A stretch of 7,877 nucleotides of DNA. Source: Gemmatimonadota bacterium (GTDB lineage: Bacteria > Gemmatimonadota > Gemmatimonadetes > Gemmatimonadales > Gemmatimonadaceae). This document shows, piece by piece, positions 1-5,469 of the stretch. Position numbers and translations under genes: made by a program. Numbering within the stretch: the stretch's first letter is position 1; each line of letters opens with the position of its first letter. The stretch is from assembly GCA_023249395.1 (NCBI GenBank), contig JAHFCS010000082.1, positions 1 to 7,877 of the forward strand. Direction: 5' to 3'. The notes under the pieces are model-generated. The model saw only the letters and a list, made by a program, of their open reading frames with translations, was not told the origin of the DNA and did not search any database.

Positions 1-596
1 TGTGACGAGGCTGACGGCGGAATCTGCTGCTGCGGCGGCTGCGTCGCCGTTGGCGAAGCCGCCGCGGCAGACTGTGGCGCAGCGCGCGACGGCGCAGGTG
101 CAGTCGCAGCACGCGACTCCGAGACTTCCTCTTCTCCTTCCGCTTTCCTTTCTTCAACAGGCGCCGGCGCAGGAGCCGCAGCCTTCGCCGCCTCTCGTGC
201 CTTGGCGGCCTTGTCGATGATTCCGGAGCCCGGCAGCGGCAGCTCTGCTCCAACAGCGGGTTCGACAGCCGGCTCGACCGGCGCGACAGGTGTCTCCACA
301 ACGCGCCGACGGCGGCGTGAGGCTCCGGCTTCAGGTGGTGTCTCCACCACCGGAGGCGGCGCTTCGGGAGCGGGGGCCGTGGCGCCGCGGCGGCGACGGG
401 CCGGAGCAGCGGCTGGAGCAGTAGCCCGCGCGCGCTTCTCGCGCTCCCACCGAACTCTAATGCGGGCGACCTGGTCGTCCGTGAGCGGGCTGACATGACT
501 GCGCACGGGCATATCCATCTGACGAAGGAGAGTGATCACCTCGTCGACGGATATCCCGAACTCACCTGCCATGTCGTTAACGCGAAGCTTGCTCAA
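1..596 (-). CDS. infB: Translation initiation factor IF-2, N-terminal part (3' end beyond left edge)
   Basis: IF-2 is the GTPase that places initiator fMet-tRNA on the 30S subunit and promotes subunit joining. Only about 198 N-terminal residues are visible. Residues 1-50 form an IF2_N domain (begins MSKLRVNDMAGEFGIS and continues through VDEVITLLRQMDMPV). A long Ala/Pro/Arg/Glu-rich linker follows, typical of high-GC IF-2, with two arginine clusters (ARRRRG and SRRRRR) and VVETP occurring twice. The G domain is off the window. The start is TTG at 596-594, chosen because the IF2_N homology begins there and because a strong AAGGAGG lies 6 nt upstream. The TTG overlaps the ylxQ stop (TTGA), so translation is probably coupled. 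It is the last visible gene of rimP-nusA-ylxQ-infB. The identity is secure from both domain and context; the linker alone would not identify it. Confidence 0.93.
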   Translation of the reverse strand, partial: MSKLRVNDMAGEFGISVDEVITLLRQMDMPVRSHVSPLTDDQVARIRVRWEREKRARATAPAAAPARRRRGATAPAPEAPPPVVETPPEAGASRRRRRVVETPVAPVEPAVEPAVGAELPLPGSGIIDKAAKAREAAKAAAPAPAPVEERKAEGEEEVSESRAATAPAPSRAAPQSAAAASPTATQPPQQQIPPSASS

Positions 597-976
597 AACC
601 TGCCTCCTTGATTCCTGACTGCCCGCTGCTTCTCAGCGCCAGCAACCCCCATCCTGATTGCATCCGGCGCGGCTTCCCGGATTCCCCGCGCCAGACCCGC
701 ATCGAGCACTCCCATCACCGAAACCGATTCGCGGCCACTCACGCCGGCCAGCTCTCCGGATGTAAAGCCGTCGATCATCACCACACCCCGCGCCGTCAGG
801 AGCGGAACCACCTTGTTCAAACTATTCTTCGACGCATCCCCCGCCACAAGCGCCAGTTTCAGCTTGCCGCGACGCGCCGCATCCCGCACCTGTTGCACAC
901 CCACGACGGCGCGTCGTCCGCGGATCCCGAGCCCGACGAGTCCGAGCACTTTTCGGCGGACAGACGCATCCATCAC
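593..976 (-). CDS. ylxQ: L7Ae/L30e-family RNA-binding protein, YlxQ type
   Basis: This small (126-127 aa) protein of the ribosomal L7Ae/L30e/YlxQ family is expected to bind kink-turn RNA. Residues 9-31 (KVLGLVGLGIRGRRAVVG...) and 41-60 (LALVAGDASKNSLNKVVPLL) match the family's GLA-R-A-GKVV-G and LVL-A-DAS-NT-KK pattern. The C-terminal 25 residues are polar and basic and are probably a tail. Two starts are possible: GTG at 976 (GTGA overlap with the nusA stop) or ATG at 973 (TGATG). Both give the same core protein. An AAAGGG upstream is only a weak ribosome site, so coupling to nusA is likely. Family members usually sit between nusA and infB, as here, but ylxR, which often precedes them, is absent. 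The exact molecular role in bacteria is not settled. The family call is confident and the function is only inferred. Confidence 0.85.
   Translation of the reverse strand: MMDASVRRKVLGLVGLGIRGRRAVVGVQQVRDAARRGKLKLALVAGDASKNSLNKVVPLLTARGVVMIDGFTSGELAGVSGRESVSVMGVLDAGLARGIREAAPDAIRMGVAGAEKQRAVRNQGGRF
603..609 (-). promoter_or_regulatory. Shine-Dalgarno of infB
   Basis: Minus-strand AAGGAGG lies 6 nt before the TTG at 596-594, inside the last codons of ylxQ. It is the best ribosome binding site in this operon and decides the unusual TTG start of infB. Confidence 0.8.
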
Positions 977-2484
977 TCGCCCTTTCGCTCGTCCGATTTC
1001 GAGGACGGAGCGCTTCCGGCGCGGGCGCCGACACTCACCTCTCCGTCGCGGGCATTCGTCGCGTCGCCGGCCCCGCCTTCACTTCCCGCCGTGCCACCCT
1101 CCACCACAGCTTCGCCCGGAGCTGCCGGTGCTTCCGGAGTCGCGGTCGCCGGGGCGGCTCTGGGCGTTTCGCCGGAGGCAGCGTCTCCTCCATCTTCGGT
1201 GGTCAGCTCATCGATGATCGTCATCAGGCGATCCGCTTCCTCGGGTGCGATTCCCGCCAGACGGAGGAAGTCCTCGCGCTCGAGATCGATGATGTCGTCG
1301 AGCGTGCGATAACCCGCCTCCTCGAGGACAGCGACAGTAGCGGGCTCGAGACCATCGATCTCCGACAGCCGCGGATTGACGACCTCTTCGGGTTCTCCCG
1401 GCAGCGGCGCAAAGATCTGGGTGTCGCTGCCGCGCTCCATCCATTCGCGGCTCGAGTATAGCTCGATCTTCCACTCGGTGAGCTCGGACGCGAGTCTCAC
1501 GTTCTGTCCGTTGCGGCCGATGGCGAGCGACAGCTGGTCCTCGTCCACCACGGCCTGAATCGTCTTCGTCGCCGGATCGCTTAACACGCGCGCGACACGA
1601 GCGGGCGCGAGCGCCAGCTTCGCAAAACGCTCCGGATCGGCCGACCAAGGGACGATGTCGATGCGCTCGCCTCCCAGCTCATTCACCACCGCCTGGACAC
1701 GTGAGCCCTTGAGACCGACGCACGCTCCAACAGGATCGACGGAGTCGTCGCGCGAGAAGACAGCGATCTTGGTGCGATTCCCAACTTCGCGCGCAGCGGC
1801 GCGAATCTCGACGATCCCCTGCTGAATCTCGGGGACCTCGAGCTTGAACAGCGCCTTGACGAACATCGGGTCGCCGCGGCTTAGCATGAGACGCGGACCC
1901 TTGGGCGTCTCTTCGACGCGCTTGAGGACCGCGCGAATCGGATCGCCCTGGTGGAAATGCTCGCGGTGGTTCTGCTCGCGGTAGGGGATGATCGCCTCCG
2001 CCTCGCGGAACTTGTTGAGCATGATCACCAGCTTGCCGCGCTCGATCTGCTGGACCTCTCCCGACAGGAGGTCGCCTACTCTGCTGGAGAATTCGTCGCG
2101 AATCTTCGAGCGCTCGCCTTCGCGGACGCGCTGGATGATGCGCTGCTTCGCAGCAAGGACAGCCATCCGGCCGAACTCGGCGAAATCTACCGGCGCTTCC
2201 ATCACGTCGCCGACCTGGAACTCCTCGTCGTCGTAGCGGGCTTCCTCGAGGGAGATTTCCCGCGCCGGGTCGGTAACCTCGTCAACGACAGTCATCAGAC
2301 GGACGATGCGGATCGTGCCCTTGTCCTCGTCGATGTCGACTTCGGCCTGGACGTTGGGGCCGTGCTTCTTGGCAAGCGCAGCGTGTATCCCGTCGTACAG
2401 GAGGCCGTGCAATTCGGTACGATCGAGCTGCTTTGAATTCGTCAGCTCCTTGATCGCAGACAAGATTTCGAGTGAACCTGCCAT
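973..2484 (-). CDS. nusA: Transcription termination/antitermination factor NusA
   Basis: NusA binds RNA polymerase and nascent RNA and modulates pausing, intrinsic termination and antitermination. The 503-aa protein shows the full order. The N-terminal RNAP-binding domain is at about 1-125 (EILSAIKELTNSK at the start, FGRMAVLAAKQRIIQRVRE at its end). The S1 domain is at about 135-200 (GDLLSGEVQQIERGKLVIML). KH1 is at about 229-296 with GLKG at 257-260, and KH2 at about 303-365 with GRNG at 323-326. A helix-hairpin-helix region is at about 372-428 (SEIDGLEPATVAVLEEAGY). The last 75 residues (about 430-503) are a low-complexity Ala/Pro/Gly/acidic tail. The start is ATG at 2484 with AAGGAG 5 nt upstream, 9 nt after rimP. 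The stop overlaps the ylxQ start. NusA is a candidate for acting on the terminator in its own operon leader (inference). Confidence 0.97.
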   Translation of the reverse strand: MAGSLEILSAIKELTNSKQLDRTELHGLLYDGIHAALAKKHGPNVQAEVDIDEDKGTIRIVRLMTVVDEVTDPAREISLEEARYDDEEFQVGDVMEAPVDFAEFGRMAVLAAKQRIIQRVREGERSKIRDEFSSRVGDLLSGEVQQIERGKLVIMLNKFREAEAIIPYREQNHREHFHQGDPIRAVLKRVEETPKGPRLMLSRGDPMFVKALFKLEVPEIQQGIVEIRAAAREVGNRTKIAVFSRDDSVDPVGACVGLKGSRVQAVVNELGGERIDIVPWSADPERFAKLALAPARVARVLSDPATKTIQAVVDEDQLSLAIGRNGQNVRLASELTEWKIELYSSREWMERGSDTQIFAPLPGEPEEVVNPRLSEIDGLEPATVAVLEEAGYRTLDDIIDLEREDFLRLAGIAPEEADRLMTIIDELTTEDGGDAASGETPRAAPATATPEAPAAPGEAVVEGGTAGSEGGAGDATNARDGEVSVGARAGSAPSSKSDERKGE

Positions 2485-2489
2485 TCTTG

Positions 2490-2495
2490 CTCCTT
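2490..2495 (-). promoter_or_regulatory. Shine-Dalgarno of nusA
   Basis: Minus-strand AAGGAG lies 5 nt before the nusA ATG and shares bases with the rimP stop codon TAA (2496-2494). Termination on rimP and initiation on nusA therefore happen at the same place. Confidence 0.75.
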
Positions 2496-2973
2496 ACCGT
2501 TTCCAGTTGAATGCCAGGCGAGCCTTCTTCACGGCCGCCAGCGGGATCCGCAGCGAGTTACCGCCAGCGTCCTCCACGACAATCACTTCAGCGCCTGCGT
2601 CGCCTTCGACGCCGGCAATTCGAACTTCGCGCGAGCCTGCCCTTGGTCCGCCGTCAACTTCGTCGGTCGTCACGACCGCATCGCGGCCAACGAACCTTCG
2701 CCAGTCACCAGCATTTCTCAGCGGCCGCTCGATACCCGGCGACGAAACATCCAGCACGTATCTCGTGCCGGCGTACGCCGCCGCATCCAGCCTTGCCTCG
2801 ATCGCCCGCGATGCCCGCGCGCAATCCTCTATCGTCACCTTTTCTCCGTCAGTGCGGTCAATTCGAACGTCCAGCACCGGCCGGCCTTTGGTGCCCCCCG
2901 TCCGGAGTTCAAAAAGCTCCAGTCCAAGAGGTATAAGTTCCGAATTCACAATAGCTTGTAGCGCGTCGTTCAT
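2494..2973 (-). CDS. rimP: Ribosome maturation factor RimP
   Basis: RimP is needed for late 30S subunit assembly. The 159-aa length is normal. The N-terminal alpha/beta domain carries LIPLGLELFELR (13-24), LDVRIDR (34-40), VTIEDCARASRAI (46-58) and the strongly conserved VLDVSSPGIERPLR (73-86). From about residue 88 a C-terminal SH3-like domain ends with VKKARLAFNWKR. The start is ATG at 2973, since the homology begins directly after it. No Shine-Dalgarno is visible upstream; instead a TAG stop codon at 2976-2974 abuts the ATG. It is first in the rimP-nusA-ylxQ-infB operon. The leader upstream carries an intrinsic-terminator hairpin ending about 25 nt before the start, so read-through past it probably sets expression of the whole operon. 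Confidence 0.95.
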   Translation of the reverse strand: MNDALQAIVNSELIPLGLELFELRTGGTKGRPVLDVRIDRTDGEKVTIEDCARASRAIEARLDAAAYAGTRYVLDVSSPGIERPLRNAGDWRRFVGRDAVVTTDEVDGGPRAGSREVRIAGVEGDAGAEVIVVEDAGGNSLRIPLAAVKKARLAFNWKR

Positions 2974-2999
2974 CTAATTTCGAGCTTTGATCACGAAAC

Positions 3000-3028
3000 A
3001 AAAAAATGTGGGGGGCATCCCCACATTT
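3000..3028 (-). terminator. Intrinsic terminator hairpin in the rimP leader (putative attenuator)
   Basis: Read on the minus strand, a perfect 10-bp stem (AAATGTGGGG / CCCCACATTT, arms 3028-3019 and 3013-3004) closes a 5-nt ATGCC loop. Its 3' arm runs straight into seven T (3006-3000), then GTTTC. That is a classical Rho-independent terminator for leftward transcription. On the plus strand the stem is followed by TTTCCGTCC, a poor U-tract, so the direction is clear. It lies downstream of the candidate promoter at 3061-3089 and only 26 nt before the rimP ATG, which suggests conditional termination of the operon rather than a simple end of pgeF. Confidence 0.82.
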
Positions 3029-3060
3029 CCGTCCGCGGCGATCGTCGCGTAACTCTAGAG

Positions 3061-3089
3061 AATCTAGAGGGATGAAACTATAGAGTCAA
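3061..3089 (-). promoter_or_regulatory. Candidate sigma70-type promoter for rimP-nusA-ylxQ-infB
   Basis: On the minus strand TTGACT (3089-3084, 5/6 to TTGACA) and TAGATT (3066-3061, 4/6 to TATAAT) are separated by exactly 17 nt. Transcription would start near 3054, giving an ~80-nt leader that contains the terminator hairpin at 3028-3000. An imperfect palindrome (ACTCTAGAG at 3052-3060, CTATAGAGT at 3078-3086, 8 of 9 pairs) brackets the -10, and TCTAGA occurs twice (3054-3059 and 3063-3068); these could be operator half-sites. The promoter call rests on motif and position only. Confidence 0.6.
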
Positions 3090-3161
3090 GACGCTGGAAG
3101 TGCGCGCGATTGATAGATAGTGCGCCTCTCAACCTTGCTGTTCCAGATGAAAACCCAGACA

Positions 3162-3258
3162 GTGGCGTGTTGAGAGTTCCCAGTTTCTTCCGTTCAGCGT
3201 TGTCCCGTTTGCACTGAACAACTGGCGACTGGATGACAGTGAACGCTCAACGCGCCAC
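3162..3258. repeat. 97-nt nested inverted repeat, predicted three-way-junction RNA or MITE-like element
   Basis: The outer arms at 3162-3174 (GTGGCGTGTTGAG) and 3246-3258 (CTCAACGCGCCAC) pair over 13 positions. As plus-strand RNA all 13 pair, one as a G-U wobble; as minus-strand RNA the same position is a C-A mismatch. Inside are a second helix, CCAGTT (3180-3185) with AACTGG (3220-3225), continued by GTTCAG (3192-3197) with CTGAAC (3214-3219), and a small hairpin, ACTG (3228-3231) with CAGT (3237-3240). There is no coding ORF. The element starts 17 nt beyond the pgeF stop. I do not recognise it as a known RNA family. A mobile-element remnant with terminal inverted repeats is the main alternative; no target-site duplication is evident. 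Confidence 0.5.
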
Positions 3259-3275
3259 GCTCCGGGTCTAAGGTC

Positions 3276-3992
3276 TTACAAAAGACTGGCGACGATCACT
3301 CCCACTTGCCGTCCGGTGTCGCCCGCACGGTGAGAGAAGAAGCGATCGTTGTCGCAGCGGGTGCAGTACGGCGAGACCGTGATTCTCTGCACCCCGCCGT
3401 CGTGCGTGTGTTCGGCAAGTAGCGATCGTAGGTCAACATTCCCCGCCCGGTTCGCAGGCTGGCCGGTGAGCTGGGCGCGAACTTCGGCGCTCACTTCGTA
3501 GCAGCGCCCGCAGATCGCGGGACCGAGATGGACCATCAGCTCGTCAGGTGGAATCCTGTGGCGCGCGAAGGAGGCCAGACCGCTGTCGATGATTCTCGCC
3601 GCCGTGCCGCGCCATCCCGAGTGGAGCATCGCCACCACCCCCGACGGATGCGCGATGAATACCGGGACGCAGTCCGCGACCGAGACGCTGAGCGCGATTC
3701 CCTTCTCCAGCGCAAGGTGGCCGTCGGCTTCACCGGCTCGAAGAAGACCTTCCCAGCCACCCGAATGAGTAAGGACGCGGATACCGTGCACCTGCCGCCC
3801 GATCACCAGTCTCCGCGCGTTGCCGGATAGCTCGGACTGAAGCTCAGTCCATCGCGACATCACTTCGCCGACGGGATCGGGACCGGCGAGGCCAAAGGTG
3901 CCGACTCTGCGCGTGGTGGTGAACGCGCGGACTCCGAAGCTCTGAAAGTCTGGGACCTCTTCTCTGTCGAGCTCTGCCCCGGCCGACGTCAC
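3276..3992 (-). CDS. pgeF: Peptidoglycan editing factor PgeF (YfiH / multicopper polyphenol oxidase-like family)
   Basis: Family members are zinc-binding laccase-domain proteins. The E. coli member is known to keep wrong amino acids, notably serine, out of the first peptide position of UDP-MurNAc precursors; other members act on purine nucleosides. The 238-aa protein has the family motifs in order: GRQVHG (65-70, His69), ADG (89-91), VADCVPV (105-111, Cys108), MLHSGWRGTAARI (122-134, His124), LGPAICGRCYEV (156-167) and a C-terminal CTRCDNDRFFSHR (210-222). His69, Cys108 and His124 are the expected metal ligands. The start chosen is GTG at 3992, which overlaps the murA stop as GTGA with GGAG 3 nt upstream. 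The open frame runs further up to 4217, but that part is Arg-rich murA shadow. It is translationally coupled to murA, which supports a murein role. Confidence 0.92.
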   Translation of the reverse strand: MTSAGAELDREEVPDFQSFGVRAFTTTRRVGTFGLAGPDPVGEVMSRWTELQSELSGNARRLVIGRQVHGIRVLTHSGGWEGLLRAGEADGHLALEKGIALSVSVADCVPVFIAHPSGVVAMLHSGWRGTAARIIDSGLASFARHRIPPDELMVHLGPAICGRCYEVSAEVRAQLTGQPANRAGNVDLRSLLAEHTHDGGVQRITVSPYCTRCDNDRFFSHRAGDTGRQVGVIVASLL

Positions 3993-5293
3993 TTTCTCCG
4001 GTCGTCCACTCGCCGGACGCCGGCGCCGAGCGCGACGAGTCGCTCGTCGATCCGCTCGTATCCGCGCTCGATCTGGCCGACGTTGTTGATTACGCTCCGC
4101 CCCTCTGCACCGAGGGCCGCGATGAGCAGCGCCATGCCGGCACGGATGTCGGGCGAATCCAGTGTGGCGCCGTGCAGCGCGGACGGGCCGGCGACGAGCG
4201 CGCGGTGCGGATCGCACAGCACGATCTTCGCTCCCATGGTGATCAGCTTATCGACGAAGAACAGTCGGGACTCGAACATCTTTTCGTGCATCAGGATCAG
4301 CCCCTCGCACTGCGTCGCGGTGACGATTGCGATCGACATCGTGTCGGCGGGGAATGCCGGCCACGGCTGATCCTCGAGCTTGGGAACGTGGTCGCCCAGG
4401 TCCGCCTGGATCTTTCGTCGCTGCTTCGCGGGAACGATCAGGTCGTCACCGTCCTCGACGCATTCGATGCCCAGCCGCGCAAAGCCCATGAGCGTCGAAC
4501 GAAGATGCTCTATGCCCGCATCCGCGATCCGGATCTCGGAGCGCGTTGTCGCGGCCAGTCCGATGAAGGAGCCAACCTCGATGTGATCCGGACCGACGGT
4601 GTGTCTCACTTCGTCTCGTCCGAGCGCGTGCCCGCCCTCGACCCTCAGGCAGTTGGTCCCGATTCCGTCGATGCGCGCGCCCATCGCGCGCAGGAAATGC
4701 GCAAGATCCTGGACGTGTGGCTCGCTGGCTGCATTCCGAAGAACCGTATTCCCCTTGGCGGAGCATGCGGCGACGAGCGCATTCTCGGTGGCGGTGACGC
4801 TGGGCTCATCGAGGAACACGTCGGCGCCCCTAAAGCCGGCAACGCTCAGGCGGACGAGTCCCTTTTCGAACGACATCTTCGCGCCCAGCTGCTCGAGGGC
4901 GAGGAAGTGCGTGTCCAGCCGGCGACGGCCGATGACGTCACCGCCCGGCGGCGGAAGCGTAATCTCGCCGCAGCGGGCGAGCAGCGGCGCTGCAAGCAGA
5001 ATCGAGGCTCGTATCTTCGCGCAGAGCTCTGGATCGAGATCGCGCGCGTGGACCTCCTTGGCCTGAATCGACAGAGAGTTGGGCGCGGTCCAATCCACGC
5101 TCACTCCGACCGACCGGATGAGCTGAATAAGGGTCTCGATGTCGCGGATGTGCGGCACATTGTCGAGACGCACGACGTTCTCGGACAGGAGCGCGGCCGC
5201 CACGATCGGCAGAGCCGCGTTCTTGTTGCCCGAGGGACGAATCGTGCCGTGCAGGGTGCGACCACCCTCGACGATGTACTGGACTGCGGGCAT
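3989..5293 (-). CDS. murA: UDP-N-acetylglucosamine 1-carboxyvinyltransferase MurA, aspartate-type active site
   Basis: This cytoplasmic enzyme transfers enolpyruvate from PEP to UDP-GlcNAc, the first committed step of peptidoglycan synthesis. The 434-aa length is normal. Two EPSP-synthase-like halves are visible. Conserved residues include Lys24-Asn25 in PSGNKNAALPI, Arg95 in KIRAS, Arg124 in the mobile loop, Asp317 in FPAD, Arg343 in ESRLFF, Asp382/Arg384 in DIRAG, and Arg410 in ERGYERI. At the position of E. coli Cys115 the loop reads PGGDVIGRRRLDTH, so the residue is Asp119. Cys-to-Asp here is known from mycobacterial and chlamydial enzymes and makes them insensitive to fosfomycin. The start is ATG at 5293; the homology begins at once (VQYIVEGGRTLHG), and a weak AGAAGAGA precedes it. 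Upstream in-frame codons to 5365 are not family-like. It is the first gene of a murA-pgeF unit. Confidence 0.97.
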   Translation of the reverse strand: MPAVQYIVEGGRTLHGTIRPSGNKNAALPIVAAALLSENVVRLDNVPHIRDIETLIQLIRSVGVSVDWTAPNSLSIQAKEVHARDLDPELCAKIRASILLAAPLLARCGEITLPPPGGDVIGRRRLDTHFLALEQLGAKMSFEKGLVRLSVAGFRGADVFLDEPSVTATENALVAACSAKGNTVLRNAASEPHVQDLAHFLRAMGARIDGIGTNCLRVEGGHALGRDEVRHTVGPDHIEVGSFIGLAATTRSEIRIADAGIEHLRSTLMGFARLGIECVEDGDDLIVPAKQRRKIQADLGDHVPKLEDQPWPAFPADTMSIAIVTATQCEGLILMHEKMFESRLFFVDKLITMGAKIVLCDPHRALVAGPSALHGATLDSPDIRAGMALLIAALGAEGRSVINNVGQIERGYERIDERLVALGAGVRRVDDRRK

Positions 5294-5364
5294 TGAGTCT
5301 CTTCTAAGTGCTGAGTGGGGACCTGTCGGGAGAGCCGCCCGAGATCTTTGACCCCTCGGGGCCA

Positions 5365-5393
5365 TTGAGTTCGAGCGGTTGCGCTAATATATC
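5365..5393. promoter_or_regulatory. Divergent promoter region between murA and the DUF948-like gene
   Basis: The 172-bp gap (5294-5465) holds one AT-rich patch, GCTAATATATCGCTAG (5383-5398). Rightward, TTGAGT (5365-5370) and TATATC (5388-5393) are 17 nt apart. Leftward, TATATT (5391-5386) is a possible -10 for murA, with only a poor -35 (GGTACA, 17 nt away at 5414-5409). The two -10 elements overlap, so the promoters could exclude each other. A short hairpin (TCGGG/CCCGA near 5327-5343) and CCCCTCGGGG (5352-5361) lie in what would be the murA leader. Confidence 0.4.
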
Positions 5394-5436
5394 GCTAGCA
5401 GCACTGTTTGTACCGCTTCCATCGGAGCACTCGAAG

Positions 5437-5469
5437 ATGGCCCTACCCTTGCACACGACAGGCGCATGA
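5437..5469 (+). CDS. Possible 10-codon leader peptide (MALPLHTTGA)
   Basis: ATG at 5437 is preceded by GGAG (5424-5427, 9 nt spacing). It opens a 10-codon frame whose TGA (5467-5469) overlaps the ATG of the next gene as ATGA. The next gene has no Shine-Dalgarno of its own, so this mini-ORF could deliver ribosomes to it. Such a short frame can arise by chance. There is no run of one amino acid to suggest a classical attenuation peptide. Confidence 0.3.
   Translation: MALPLHTTGA

Noticed and set aside
334..351. Perfect 7-bp hairpin GGTGGTG-TCTC-CACCACC
   Set aside because: It lies inside the low-complexity infB linker, has no U-tract on either strand, and repeated Pro/Val/Glu codons readily create such palindromes.
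1951..2436. 161-codon plus-strand frame opposite nusA
   Set aside because: It is antisense to the conserved NusA N-terminal and S1 domains; the protein resembles no family and has no ribosome site.
2974..3275. tRNA gene (an initiator tRNA gene precedes this operon in E. coli)
   Set aside because: No acceptor stem with GTTCRA T-loop or CCA end is visible on either strand; the inverted repeat at 3162-3258 does not fit a cloverleaf.
3221..3293. 9-bp direct repeat ACTGGCGAC (3221-3229 and 3285-3293)
   Set aside because: It is a single pair of short copies, one inside the pgeF coding end; not enough to call an attachment site or target duplication.
3993..4217. N-terminal extension of pgeF into murA
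   Set aside because: The frame is open but encodes an Arg-rich sequence overlapping the conserved MurA C-terminus. PgeF homology starts near residue 14 of the GTG 3992 version.
4172..5296. 374-codon open frame on the plus strand opposite murA
   Set aside because: It lies wholly antisense to a complete, well-conserved MurA. Its product is rich in Arg/Asp/Gly with no recognisable domain, as expected for a shadow frame in high-GC DNA.
5294..5365. 24-residue N-terminal extension of murA
   Set aside because: The extension does not resemble MurA, lies in the divergent control region, and the ATG at 5293 is followed at once by family sequence.
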